Notes: generated from the letters alone by a model not told the origin. 64,000 nt of DNA from Streptomyces cadmiisoli (GCF_003261055.1 NZ_CP030073.1:7006001-7070000); one strand, 5' to 3'; shown: positions 27,301-34,955, counted from the stretch's first letter. A program made the numbers and translations.

Positions 27301-28149
27301 CACGGCGTGCACGCCCAGGGCGTCACCCCCTGGCCGCAGGAGGTCACCGCGCAGATGGTGGCCAACTTCCTCGGCGGGGGAGCGGTCTGCAACGCCTTCG
27401 CGAGCCAGGTGGGCGCCGAGGTGTGCATCGTCGACGTGGGCGTCGCCGCGGACCTCCCGGCCACCCCGGGTCTGCTGCCGCGCAAGGTCCGCCCGGGCAC
27501 GGGCGACATGACGACCGGCCCGGCGATGACCCGCGAGGAGGCCCGGCAGGCCATCGAGGTGGGCATCGAGACCGCCCGCGACCTGGTGGCGGCCGGCAAC
27601 AAGGCCCTGCTCACCGGGGAGATGGGCATCGCCAACACGACGGCGTCGGCGGCCCTGATCTCGGTGTTCACCGACACCGACCCGGCCGAGGTGACCGGCC
27701 GCGGCACCGGCATCAACGACGAGACCCTGGCCCGCAAGACCGAGGTCGTGCGCCGCGCCGTCGAGCTCCACCAGCCCGACCCGGCCGACCCCATCGGGGT
27801 GCTCGCCGCGATCGGCGGACTCGAACACGCCGCCATGGTCGGCCTGCTCCTCGGCGGTGCCTCCCTGCGCACCCCGGTGATCCTGGACGGTGTCAGCGCC
27901 GGCGCCGCGGCCCTGGTCGCCCGCGCCATCGCGCCCGAGGTGCTGGCCGCCTGCATCGCGGGCCACCGCAGTGCCGAGCCCGGTCACGTGGCCGCGCTGA
28001 ACAAGCTGGGCCTGCGCCCGCTGGTCGACCTCGACCTGCGCCTGGGCGAGGGCACGGGCGCGCTGCTGGCCCTGCCGATGGTCCAGAGCACGGCGCGGGC
28101 GATGCACGAGGTGGCGACGTTCGACTCGGCCGGCGTCACCGAGAAGTAG
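24370..28149 (+). CDS. cobT: BluB-CobT fusion: dimethylbenzimidazole synthase plus phosphoribosyltransferase, with long disordered N-terminus
   Basis: A 1259-residue protein in three parts. Residues 1-690 are Pro/Ala/Glu/Asp-rich, low-complexity and have no membrane segment. Residues ~690-900 are a nitroreductase-fold BluB domain (VMRERRDIRNGFRSDPIP, HTAPSVGHSQPWDFVVIR, APYSSALAVENLWLAARAEG) that makes dimethylbenzimidazole from FMN. Residues ~920-1259 are CobT (KPAGALGMLEII, IFAGDHGVHAQGVTPWPQEV, TGEMGIANTTASAAL), which activates the base for attachment as the lower cobalamin ligand. One chain thus makes and uses the ligand. ATG 24370 is four bases into the overlap with a six-codon frame. 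A strong hairpin follows the stop. Confidence 0.92.
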   Translation: MTDTGQVPGEGLPENAGMVEQPGVVAPDAYTYLSEAPAEDEDLLLPGAQGAWGNEVAPPAPEPVVEAVHQPDAHEMSGRDSGSVDLGGVRLPEPAPAAPSAPRRPLHLGPPIPDASASPVRSLADRGPAGAPVRPTGPQTAGPEYLDVPRSREMPPQGAVPWNGQPPVGAGVTPGETVVPPMYQQPEPVGAAQAAVGRLAAEAGASGHGEAYAAQVWPPGAPSPDASTTDTPAMASAGPVDGAGEPAAMPTAVPVPGAETASGSGPDAEVVAGPEQTAGASGGPVESAGAPSADGPEPVPAQAATPDDRTPVAVPIADAVPGVMAPDAGAAAVQPADAAAPAAEAAGFEAPRTQQPGPAPVEAPAAADAATPAPEAIQAQGAVAPEAPHAAAPDAAQAPAAAVSDPAQGPAPAVTEPPHAPESGQPEALPVSGPQLQAVDAAPADAVPVGPADVHAVPAADPTAPPQSPQQPDTEHTMPPAHDTHQDAVGVDVPEVSGHAVAEPSGPVPDPAGPSPDTAPDAQAPAVAPATDPAEQAADAVAATPVPEPQPAEAPAPSAGPPAEDEGVPADAGQPQGVPADAVPAQPLPDQSMGRFVPVDGSVPTTPHLAPTPPHPVVLPSQEQGPQTAPVPDPVPLVPAPREADTEPAPELLVEQRAEDLDTRAADQDAVAAEVYEARRSTGPAAPAYDEAERAAVLKVMRERRDIRNGFRSDPIPHEVLLRVLEAAHTAPSVGHSQPWDFVVIRSAETRRAMLDLALRQRDAYAKSLPKGRAKQFKELKIEAILDTPVNIVVTADPTRGGRHTLGRHTQPQMAPYSSALAVENLWLAARAEGLGVGWVSFFDEREMVRVLGLPEHLEVVAYLCVGYVDEFPDEPELMQAGWSKRRPLSWVVHEETYGRRALPGEEPHDLLGETVAQIRPLDAKALGEAWERQKRMTKPAGALGMLEIISAQLSGLSRQCPPPIPEPAAVAIFAGDHGVHAQGVTPWPQEVTAQMVANFLGGGAVCNAFASQVGAEVCIVDVGVAADLPATPGLLPRKVRPGTGDMTTGPAMTREEARQAIEVGIETARDLVAAGNKALLTGEMGIANTTASAALISVFTDTDPAEVTGRGTGINDETLARKTEVVRRAVELHQPDPADPIGVLAAIGGLEHAAMVGLLLGGASLRTPVILDGVSAGAAALVARAIAPEVLAACIAGHRSAEPGHVAALNKLGLRPLVDLDLRLGEGTGALLALPMVQSTARAMHEVATFDSAGVTEK

Positions 28150-28157
28150 CGCCCGGA

Positions 28158-28200
28158 CCGAGGCGGGGGCGGGCGGACTTCGCGCCCGCCCCCGCCTCGG
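28158..28200. terminator. 18-bp perfect hairpin after the bluB-cobT gene
   Basis: CCGAGGCGGGGGCGGGCG and its exact complement enclose a 7-base loop (GACTTCG). It starts nine bases after the stop. It is a strong GC hairpin without a T-run, the common Streptomyces terminator form. Confidence 0.75.
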
Positions 28201-28292
28201 CCGTACGCTGAACGCACTCTAAAATCCGCACGTCAGGGCTGCTCCAGCGCCGTAGCGCCCATCGCACCGCCAGCACGAGGAGCCGCACCCTC

Positions 28293-29525
28293 ATGGCCGA
28301 ACACCCCGCCTATCCCGTAGGCCTCCGCCTGACCGGCCGCCGCGTGGTCGTCCTCGGCGGCGGCCAGGTCGCGCAGCGCCGCCTGCCCGCGCTCATCGCG
28401 GCCGGCGCGGACGTCCTCCTCGTGTCGCCGGAGGCCACGCCCTCGGTCGAGGCCATGGCGGAGTCCGGCGAGATCGCGTGGGAGAGGCGCCGGTACGAGG
28501 ACGGAGACCTGGCGGAGGCCTGGTACGCCCTGATCGCCACCAGCGACCACGCGGCGAACACCCGCGCCTCCGCCGAGGCCGAGCGGCGCCGTGTCTGGTG
28601 CGTGCGCTCCGACGACGCCGACGCGGCCACCGCCTGGACACCGGCGACGGGCCGCAGCGAAGGCGTCACCGTCGCCGTCCTGACCACCGACGCGCGCGGT
28701 CGCGACCCCCGTCACACCGCCGCGATCCGCGACGCCGTCGTCGAGGGCCTGCGCGACGGCACGCTCGTCGCCCCCCACCACCGCACCCGCACCCCGGGCG
28801 TCGCCCTGGTCGGCGGCGGGCCCGGCGACCCGGACCTGATCACGGTCCGCGGCCGGCGGCTGCTCGCCGAGGCCGACGTGGTGATCGCCGACCGCCTCGG
28901 ACCGCGCGATCTGCTCGCCGAACTCCCGCCGCACGTCGAGGTGATCGACGCGGCGAAGATCCCGTACGGCCGCTTCATGGCGCAGGAGGCGATCAACAAC
29001 GCCCTGATCGAGCACGCCAAGCAGGGCAAGTCCGTGGTACGCCTCAAGGGCGGCGACCCGTTCGTCTTCGGCCGCGGCATGGAGGAGGCCCAGGCGCTCG
29101 CCGAGGCCGGCGTGCCGTGCACCGTCGTCCCCGGCATCTCCAGCTCGATCTCGGTACCGGGCGCGGCCGGCATCCCGGTCACCCACCGCGGCGTCGCACA
29201 CGAGTTCACCGTCGTCAGCGGCCACGTGGCCCCGGACGACGAGCGCTCCCTGGTCGACTGGCCGGCGCTCGCCCGCCTCACCGGCACGCTGGTGATCCTG
29301 ATGGGCGTCGACAAGATCGGGAAGATCGCCGACACCCTGATCGCGCACGGCAGGCCGGCCGGCACCCCGGTGGCCCTGGTCCAGGAGGGGACGACGGCCG
29401 CCCAGCGCCGCGTGGACGCGACCCTGGCGACGGTCGCCGAGACGGTGCGTACGCAGGAGGTCAGGCCCCCGGCCGTGATCGTCGTCGGCGCGGTCGTGGG
29501 GGTCGGTCCGCACCCGAATGAGTAA
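28293..29525 (+). CDS. cysG: CysG-type siroheme synthase / uroporphyrinogen-III C-methyltransferase
   Basis: A 410-residue fusion. Residues ~1-150 are the dehydrogenase/ferrochelatase half with the NAD-binding loop VVVLGGGQVAQRRLPALI. Residues ~165-400 are the SAM-dependent uroporphyrinogen methyltransferase (SUMT), with VGGGPGDPDLITVRG, RLKGGDPFVFGRGMEE and VPGISSSISVPGAAGIPVTH. The product precorrin-2 feeds both cobalamin and siroheme. Its place after cobL and bluB-cobT suggests the cobalamin branch. The N-terminal half is shorter than in Escherichia coli CysG and may be only partly active. Confidence 0.92.
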   Translation: MAEHPAYPVGLRLTGRRVVVLGGGQVAQRRLPALIAAGADVLLVSPEATPSVEAMAESGEIAWERRRYEDGDLAEAWYALIATSDHAANTRASAEAERRRVWCVRSDDADAATAWTPATGRSEGVTVAVLTTDARGRDPRHTAAIRDAVVEGLRDGTLVAPHHRTRTPGVALVGGGPGDPDLITVRGRRLLAEADVVIADRLGPRDLLAELPPHVEVIDAAKIPYGRFMAQEAINNALIEHAKQGKSVVRLKGGDPFVFGRGMEEAQALAEAGVPCTVVPGISSSISVPGAAGIPVTHRGVAHEFTVVSGHVAPDDERSLVDWPALARLTGTLVILMGVDKIGKIADTLIAHGRPAGTPVALVQEGTTAAQRRVDATLATVAETVRTQEVRPPAVIVVGAVVGVGPHPNE

Positions 29526-29589
29526 CCGCGGGTAACCCAACCCGTTCCGAGCCGTTGGCAGCACTCCCAGGACAAGGCAGTATCACCCT

Positions 29590-30408
29590 GTGGCCGATCT
29601 CATCACCGTCGAGGATCCCGACGACCCGCGCCTGCACGACTACACGGGCCTGACCGACGTGGAGCTGCGCCGCAAGCGCGAACCCGCCGAAGGCCTGTTC
29701 ATCGCCGAGGGGGAGAAGGTCATCCGCCGCGCGAAGGACGCCGGCTACGAGATGCGGTCGATGCTGCTGTCGGCCAAGTGGGTCGACGTCATGCGCGACG
29801 TCATCGACGAACTCCCCGCCCCCGTCTACGCGGTCAGCCCCGAACTCGCCGAACAGGTCACCGGGTACCACGTGCACCGCGGCGCGCTCGCCTCCATGCA
29901 GCGCAAGCCGCTGCCCACGGCCGCGGAACTCCTGCGGACCACCCGCCGCGTCGTGATCATGGAGTCGGTCAACGACCACACCAACATCGGCGCCATCTTC
30001 CGCTCGGCCGCCGCGCTCGGCATGGACGCGGTCCTGCTCTCCCCGGACTGCGCCGACCCGCTCTACCGCCGCAGCGTCAAGGTCTCGATGGGCGCGGTCT
30101 TCTCCGTGCCGTACGCCCGGCTGGACACCTGGCCGAAGGGCCTGGAGTCGGTGCGGGAGGCCGGCTTCACGCTCCTCGCGCTCACCCCGGACGAGAAGGC
30201 GAGAAGCCTGGACGAGGCGGCCCCGCACCGGATGGACCGGGTGGCCCTGATGCTCGGCGCCGAGGGTGACGGCCTGTCGACCCAGGCCCTGGTCGCCGCC
30301 GACGAATGGGTCCGCATCCCGATGTCCCACGGCGTCGACTCGCTCAACGTGGGTGCGGCGGCCGCCGTCGCCTTCTACGCGGTGGCGACGGGCCGCCCCC
30401 GCCCGTAG
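29590..30408 (+). CDS. SpoU/TrmH-family RNA 2'-O-methyltransferase
   Basis: A 272-residue SPOUT methyltransferase that moves a methyl group from SAM to a ribose 2'-OH in rRNA or tRNA. The three family motifs are present: NDHTNIGAIFRSAAALG, LMLGAEGDGLS and IPMSHGVDSLNVGAAAAVAFY, the last two forming the knotted SAM site. An N-terminal substrate-binding part (GLFIAEGEKVIRRA) is typical of rRNA-type enzymes. The GTG at 29590 is the only start that keeps this N-terminus. The exact RNA target is not known. Confidence 0.88.
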   Translation: MADLITVEDPDDPRLHDYTGLTDVELRRKREPAEGLFIAEGEKVIRRAKDAGYEMRSMLLSAKWVDVMRDVIDELPAPVYAVSPELAEQVTGYHVHRGALASMQRKPLPTAAELLRTTRRVVIMESVNDHTNIGAIFRSAAALGMDAVLLSPDCADPLYRRSVKVSMGAVFSVPYARLDTWPKGLESVREAGFTLLALTPDEKARSLDEAAPHRMDRVALMLGAEGDGLSTQALVAADEWVRIPMSHGVDSLNVGAAAAVAFYAVATGRPRP

Positions 30409-30412
30409 GCCA

Positions 30413-31861
30413 CTACGGCGTCGTGGGCGCCGGCGCCGCGTCGTACCGCTCGGACACCATCGGCTCGTCGAGCTGCGGGTGGTCGGGACCGGTGCTCTCC
30501 CGCTGCTCGGGCGCACCGCCCGGCGCGCCGCCGAGCCCCCGGGCCGGACCCTGGCAGCCCTGCACCACACCGATGCCGAGCGCCACGAACAGCGTCACCA
30601 CCACGAACACGAACAGCCGCTGGCGCAGCAGCCGCGGATTGGCCGGCCGCCGCCCCGCCGGGGTGTTCCGCGGTCCCGGACGCCCGGCACCGCCGCGCGG
30701 CGCGGGCCGGTTCGGACCGCCGGAGCGCGTACCGCGCGAGGCCGGGGTGTTCCTCGGCGTCGGCGTGGACCCCGTACCGGACCGGGCCGACGACGCGCCG
30801 CCACCCCGCGGAGCCGTACCGCCGGCCCGCGACGGACCACCATGACGGGAGGGCGCAGCGCTCCGCCCCGACGCGGGACCGCGGGTCGCGCCCGTCGTCC
30901 GGCCCGTCGACGCCCCCGGCGTGCCCTGCGGTCCGGGCCGGCGGCGCTGAGGGCGGTCCGGATAGGTGTCGGCGAGCCTGCCGGTGGACCGGTCCGCCTC
31001 ACCGGAGCGCGGCGCGGGCGGACGCCCGTCGAGGACGCCCTGCGCCTCACGGGCCGCGATCTCCTTCAGTCGCAGCGACAGTTCGAGGGTGCTGGGCCGC
31101 TCCTCGGGGTCCTTCGCCAGACAGGCCCGTACGAGCGGGGCGAGCGCGTCGGGCACCCCGTGCAGCTGCGGTTCCTCGTGGACGACGCGGTAGAGCATCA
31201 CCTCGGAACTGCCGTGTCCGAAGGGGGAGTCGCCGGTCGACGCGTACGCCAGGGTGGCGCCGAGCGAGAACACGTCCGTGGCGGGGGTGACGGCGGCGCC
31301 GCGGACCTGCTCCGGGGCGAGGAAGCCGGGCGAGCCGACGGCGGTGCCGACATGCGTGAGGGTGGACGCCCCGGTCGACCAGGCGATGCCGAAGTCGATG
31401 ATCCGCGGGCCCTTGGGGGAGAGCAGGATGTTGGACGGCTTCAGGTCCCGGTGCACCACACCGGCCTCGTGCACGGCGACGAGCCCCTCCGACAGGGCGG
31501 CCCCGACGGCGGCGACGTCCGCCGCGAGCAGCGCTCCTCCCTCGGCCACCTTGTCGTGCAGCGACGGCCCCGGCACGTACTGCGTGGCGAACCACGGACG
31601 GTCCGCGTCCAGGTCGGCCGCCACCAGGCGCGCCGTGCAACCGCCCCGGATCCGCCGAGCGGCGGACACCTCGCGCGCGAACCGCGACCGGAACTCCTGA
31701 TCCTCCGCCAGGTCCGGCCGGATCACCTTCAGCGCGACCCGCTGCCCTTTCCGGTCGGAGCCCAGGTAGACAACGCCCATCCCACCCGCGCCGAGACGCC
31801 TGTGGAGCCTGAACGAGCCGACGACGCGCGGGTCCTCGCGCCTCAGGCGCATCATCGCCAT
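30413..31861 (-). CDS. Membrane-anchored Ser/Thr protein kinase (PknB-type)
   Basis: A 482-residue kinase with all catalytic motifs: P-loop RLGAGGMGVVYLG, VALKVIRPD lysine, HRDLKPSNILL, DFGIAWS and APEQV. A 150-residue Pro/Gly/Arg/Ser-rich linker follows. Near residues 413-435 there is one membrane helix (LFVFVVVTLFVALGIGVVQG), and then a short ~47-residue outer tail with no PASTA or other sensor domain. The start at 31861 has GGGGA five bases upstream; in-frame ATGs at 31867 and 31897 are possible. It is convergent with the RNA methyltransferase, four bases between the stops. Substrates unknown. Confidence 0.9.
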   Translation of the reverse strand: MAMMRLRREDPRVVGSFRLHRRLGAGGMGVVYLGSDRKGQRVALKVIRPDLAEDQEFRSRFAREVSAARRIRGGCTARLVAADLDADRPWFATQYVPGPSLHDKVAEGGALLAADVAAVGAALSEGLVAVHEAGVVHRDLKPSNILLSPKGPRIIDFGIAWSTGASTLTHVGTAVGSPGFLAPEQVRGAAVTPATDVFSLGATLAYASTGDSPFGHGSSEVMLYRVVHEEPQLHGVPDALAPLVRACLAKDPEERPSTLELSLRLKEIAAREAQGVLDGRPPAPRSGEADRSTGRLADTYPDRPQRRRPGPQGTPGASTGRTTGATRGPASGRSAAPSRHGGPSRAGGTAPRGGGASSARSGTGSTPTPRNTPASRGTRSGGPNRPAPRGGAGRPGPRNTPAGRRPANPRLLRQRLFVFVVVTLFVALGIGVVQGCQGPARGLGGAPGGAPEQRESTGPDHPQLDEPMVSERYDAAPAPTTP

Positions 31862-32572
31862 GTTCATCCCCGCTGCCCGGTCCGTGTGACGTGGCACAGC
31901 TTACGTTTCCGTGGCCGCCTGCGCGCAGAGGCCGCGCCCTCTCGGCCCGGTCGATTGTTAGTGCCGGGCAGGAGATTTGAGGGACGGTCAGGGAGCTTTC
32001 GCCCAGGGCCCCTTCGCCGGCACCCCCTTTTCAACCCCCCGCGGGCGAAAGGGGATTGGACGCCTGCGGGCCGACCTCGCCGAACCGACGGGGGACACGG
32101 GGTACGGGACGCCGGCGCACCGGCCGGTGGGGGTCCGAACGGTCAGGCGGGCGGGGACGACGGTACGCCGAGACGTCGACGAGTGAGCGAAGTCACCCGG
32201 TGAGGCCCCTTTCCCCTGGTCCGCCGCAACGGGGTCGAGCGGCGCGGACCGCACGGCACACCCCGGTCACCCGCACCGGAAAAAGGGACCGGGCGCCCCG
32301 CGGGGGCAACCGGGAGATACCCACACACTCGGGGGCACCCCCTCCGGGTGGTCCCCGAGACCCAGGACCGCGTCTCCACCCAGGGGAGTACTCCCCGGGT
32401 GACGGCTCATCCTCCGGGAGGCCCGGCAATCGGTACGAGGGCATGACGTCCACCGGACGGCCGCCGCCTAGATTTGAGGTCAAGCGGCGGGTGCAGCACT
32501 CGTCCCCCGAGGTCAGACACCCGCCGCTGCCAAGGACAACCGAGGCAACCAAGAACGGTCAGGAGAGGGACC
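31862..32572. other. About 710 bases of non-coding DNA upstream of the kinase and a small membrane gene
   Basis: No frame in this stretch has both a ribosome binding site and protein-like composition. It is G/C-skewed and rich in CCCGG-type runs. The one clear structure is the GGGGAGTACTCCCC palindrome, listed separately. It should hold the kinase promoter at its left end and a plus-strand promoter at its right end. Confidence 0.5.
32383..32396. promoter_or_regulatory. Perfect GGGGAGTACTCCCC palindrome
   Basis: A 14-base perfect palindrome that extends to 23 bases with one mismatch (flanks ACCC and GGGT). It lies about 190 bases before the small membrane-protein gene and about 520 bases before the kinase start. 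It is probably an operator for an unknown regulator. Confidence 0.45.
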
Positions 32573-32779
32573 ATGGCCCACACGGCTTCGCGGACAGCGG
32601 TCCGCGCGCAGGGACGCAGGGCGTACGCCGCCTTCCGCCCCCGCCGTACGGGCCGTCGCCACCCGCTGGTGGCGACGGCGATGGCCCTTCCCCTGGCGGT
32701 CCTGCTCCTCGTCGTCTTCGACGGCTGGGAGACAGTGGCCACACAGGCGTCGTCCGTGGGAGTGATGCTGGGGCGCTGA
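32573..32779 (+). CDS. Small single-pass membrane protein
   Basis: A 68-residue protein with a strongly basic N-terminus ([23 protein letters not shown]) and one membrane helix (LVATAMALPLAVLLLVVFDG). The positive side stays in the cytoplasm. The ATG at 32573 follows an excellent AGGAGAGGG, so it is very likely translated. A strong hairpin lies 86 bases downstream. Function unknown. Confidence 0.7.
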   Translation: MAHTASRTAVRAQGRRAYAAFRPRRTGRRHPLVATAMALPLAVLLLVVFDGWETVATQASSVGVMLGR

Positions 32780-32865
32780 GCGGCGACCCCAGGCCCGGAA
32801 GAGCGGTCCGGGCGGGAACATCAACCCATAACCCCGTGGGGACGGGGGTGCGGCGGACGGCACAG

Positions 32866-32897
32866 ATGCCGGCGCAGCTGGGGAGCTGCGCCGGCAT
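32866..32897. terminator. 14-bp perfect hairpin, terminator
   Basis: ATGCCGGCGCAGCT and its exact complement enclose a GGGG loop. It lies between the small membrane gene and the phosphotransferase-like gene. Confidence 0.7.
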
Positions 32898-32965
32898 TGC
32901 TCTTGCCCGAAAGGCGGCGGGCGCCCCCGACGCGCCGGCGACCGGCCGCGCGCCGGACCGATCCC

Positions 32966-33027
32966 GGCCCCCAACCACCCGGCGCCTGCCCGGGCAGGCC
33001 CCCAACCACCCGGCGCCTGCCCGGGCC
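32966..33027. repeat. 31-bp tandem duplication
   Basis: Two copies of a 31-base unit that starts GGCCCCCAACCACCCGGCGC lie end to end (32966-32996, 32997-33027) and differ only in their last base. The unit is just upstream of the phosphotransferase-like gene, in its likely promoter region. Confidence 0.85.
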
Positions 33028-33115
33028 GGCCTTCGCGCCGGCACCGGCGGCCCCGAACCCCACCGACCCCGCACGTACGCTCTCTCGGAGCGCCCGATCC
33101 CACCGAGGGAGTACC

Positions 33116-34051
33116 GTGACGACCCCGCTCCTGGCCGACCTGGCCGCCGAGGCCAGAAACGCGGCCCACCCGCAGAGCGACCCCTGTGCCTGCGGCGTGG
33201 TCGTCACCCTCGCCGACCGCGCCGACGCCACCGTCGTCCGGCACGCCGCCACCGTCGCCAAGGCACACACTCCCGGCACCGATCCGGCCGAACTCCGCGC
33301 CCGTCTCGATACGGCCGCGCGTGTCCCCGGCGTGCTGCTGCCCCCGCTCACCCCTACACCCGTCCTTGTGCACGGCCGCCTCGTCACCCTCTGGCCGTAC
33401 GGCACCCCCGTGGACCCCGACGCGCCGGACGAGGCCCCGTGGGAGGCGGCCGCCGGCCTCCTCGCCCGACTGCACCGCACCACGCCACCGGTGCCGCTGC
33501 CCCCCATGCGCGGCCCCGAGAAGGCGGCCCGGGCGATCACCCGGCTCCACGCGGCCGGCCCGCACCCCGCCGCCCGCGCGGTCACGCGCGCGTGGGCGAC
33601 ACTGCCCGCCTGGGCCCGCGCCGAGGCACCCCCGCCGGACGCCACGTCGCTGTGCCACGGCGATCTCCACCTCGGCCAGCTGGTCCGCCATCCCGCACCC
33701 GCCGGCCCCTGGCTGCTCATCGATGTCGACGACCTCGGGCTGGGCCCCGCGGCCTGGGACCTGGCCCGGCCGGCCGCCTGGTACGCCTGCGGACTGCTGC
33801 CGCCCGACGAGTGGACCCGCTTCCTCACCGCCTACCGGGCGGCCGGCGGCCCCGCCGTCCCGGCGGACGGCGACTGCTGGCCCGCCCTCGACGTCCCGGC
33901 GCGCGCTCTGACGGTGCAGACCGCCGCACGAGCCGTCGCCAAGGCCGCCGCGGCCGGCCGCCCGTTGGACGAGGTCGAGCAGTGCCTGGTCGACGCCTGT
34001 GCCCGAATGGGAACCATCCCCGCGCAGTTGCCCCGGAACTTCGCGAAGTAG
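33116..34051 (+). CDS. Aminoglycoside phosphotransferase-like (APH/kinase-fold) protein
   Basis: A 311-residue protein of the APH/choline-kinase fold. LCHGDLHLGQLV is the catalytic Brenner motif (HGDxHxxN, with Gln in the Asn place), and LIDVDDLGLGPAAWDLARPAAW is the metal-binding Asp region. Many Streptomyces homologues act on unknown small molecules, so antibiotic resistance should not be assumed. The GTG at 33116 follows GAGGGAG. The Asn-to-Gln change could affect magnesium binding. Confidence 0.75.
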   Translation: MTTPLLADLAAEARNAAHPQSDPCACGVVVTLADRADATVVRHAATVAKAHTPGTDPAELRARLDTAARVPGVLLPPLTPTPVLVHGRLVTLWPYGTPVDPDAPDEAPWEAAAGLLARLHRTTPPVPLPPMRGPEKAARAITRLHAAGPHPAARAVTRAWATLPAWARAEAPPPDATSLCHGDLHLGQLVRHPAPAGPWLLIDVDDLGLGPAAWDLARPAAWYACGLLPPDEWTRFLTAYRAAGGPAVPADGDCWPALDVPARALTVQTAARAVAKAAAAGRPLDEVEQCLVDACARMGTIPAQLPRNFAK

Positions 34052-34131
34052 GGTGCAACCGACCCCGGCCGGACAGAGTCTGTCCTGGCGATACGTGAAG
34101 CAGGACCGAGCAGCGAGGAGTTGAGGCGAGC

Positions 34132-34413
34132 ATGCAGTGTCCGAAGTGCCACGCGCCGATGCACACCTACAACCGCAACGGCGTCCAGATCGAGCAGTGC
34201 TCGAACTGCCGAGGGATATTCCTCGACTACGGCGAGCTGGAGGCCCTCACCCGCCTCGAGTCCCAGTGGACCCAGCCGGCCCCGCCCCCGCCCGGCGCGC
34301 AGCCCTACCCCGCCCCGTCCGCTCCCGCGTGGGGCGCTCCGCACGGCGGCCACCACGGACACCACGGCCAGCACCGGAACAAGAGCTTCGGGCGCATGCT
34401 GTTCTCGTCCTGA
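34132..34413 (+). CDS. TFIIB-type zinc-ribbon protein
   Basis: A 93-residue protein. MQCPKCHAPMHTYNRNGVQI with EQCSNCRGIFLDYGELEAL is a four-cysteine zinc ribbon of the zf-TFIIB type (CxxC...CxxC). A Pro-rich linker and a His/Gly-rich segment (HGGHHGHHGQH) follow, which could bind a second metal ion. The ATG at 34132 follows GAGGCGAG. It is probably a nucleic-acid- or protein-binding accessory factor; the function is not known. Confidence 0.8.
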   Translation: MQCPKCHAPMHTYNRNGVQIEQCSNCRGIFLDYGELEALTRLESQWTQPAPPPPGAQPYPAPSAPAWGAPHGGHHGHHGQHRNKSFGRMLFSS

Positions 34414-34474
34414 CCCGGCCAGGACACGACGACGGAGCCCCCGGCCGTACGCGACGGCCGGGGGCTCCGGTGTG

Positions 34475-34546
34475 TGGACGATACTGGGATTGAACCAGTG
34501 ACCTCTTCCGTGTCAGGGAAGCGCTCTCCCGCTGAGCTAATCGTCC
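34475..34546 (-). tRNA. tRNA-Val (GAC)
   Basis: A 72-base cloverleaf on the minus strand: acceptor GGACGAT/ATCGTCC, D-arm TAGCTCAGCGGGAGAGC, anticodon arm CTTCC-CTGACAC-GGAAG with anticodon GAC, and T-arm CTGGTTCAATCCCAG. The 3' CCA is not encoded. Confidence 0.95.
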
Positions 34547-34589
34547 TCGGGACCACGACCACTCCATGGAGCGGATCATGGGCACTGCG

Positions 34590-34661
34590 TGCGCGATACT
34601 GGGATTGAACCAGTGACCTCTTCCGTGTCAGGGAAGCGCTCTCCCGCTGAGCTAATCGCGC
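34590..34661 (-). tRNA. tRNA-Val (GAC), second copy
   Basis: Identical in its body to the neighbouring tRNA-Val genes, with anticodon GAC. The acceptor stem differs (GCGCGAT/ATCGCGC), with both sides changed so that pairing is kept. Confidence 0.95.
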
Positions 34662-34696
34662 GGAGATCCTTGCGGATCGAGGTCCTTGCGGACCAG

Positions 34697-34768
34697 TGGA
34701 CGATACTGGGATTGAACCAGTGACCTCTTCCGTGTCAGGGAAGCGCTCTCCCGCTGAGCTAATCGTCC
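34697..34768 (-). tRNA. tRNA-Val (GAC), third copy
   Basis: The same sequence as the copy at 34475-34546, including the GGACGAT/ATCGTCC acceptor stem. It is the most upstream of the three on the minus strand. Confidence 0.95.
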
Positions 34769-34772
34769 TTGG

Positions 34773-34843
34773 AGGTGGAGACGGGATTTGAACCCGTGTA
34801 GACGGCTTTGCAGGCCGTTGCCTCGCCTCTCGGCCACTCCACC
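34773..34843 (-). tRNA. tRNA-Cys (GCA)
   Basis: A 71-base cloverleaf: acceptor GGTGGAG/CTCCACC, anticodon arm ACGGC-CTGCAAA-GCCGT with anticodon GCA, and T-arm ACGGGTTCAAATCCCGT. The 3' CCA is encoded (34770-34772), unlike in the valine genes. Confidence 0.95.
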
Positions 34844-34882
34844 AGGAGTGTAGGGGACCACGAGGATCCCCGTATTCCTTCG

Positions 34883-34955
34883 AGCGGACGACGAGGCTCG
34901 AACTCGCGACCTCAACCTTGGCAAGGTTGCGCTCTACCAACTGAGCTACGTCCGC
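34883..34955 (-). tRNA. tRNA-Gly (GCC)
   Basis: A 73-base cloverleaf: acceptor GCGGACG/CGTCCGC, anticodon arm CAACC-TTGCCAA-GGTTG with anticodon GCC, and T-arm GCGAGTTCGAGCCTCGT. It is the first gene of the five-tRNA minus-strand cluster. Confidence 0.95.

Noticed and set aside
25153..28107. 984-codon minus-strand frame opposite bluB-cobT
   Set aside because: A mirror of a Pro/Ala-rich gene in GC-rich DNA; no start signal and no domain, whereas the plus strand has two enzyme domains.
33116..34051. Aminoglycoside resistance gene
   Set aside because: The fold is right, but the kinase family is broad, the catalytic Asn is Gln, and there is no resistance context. Kept as a phosphotransferase-like protein.
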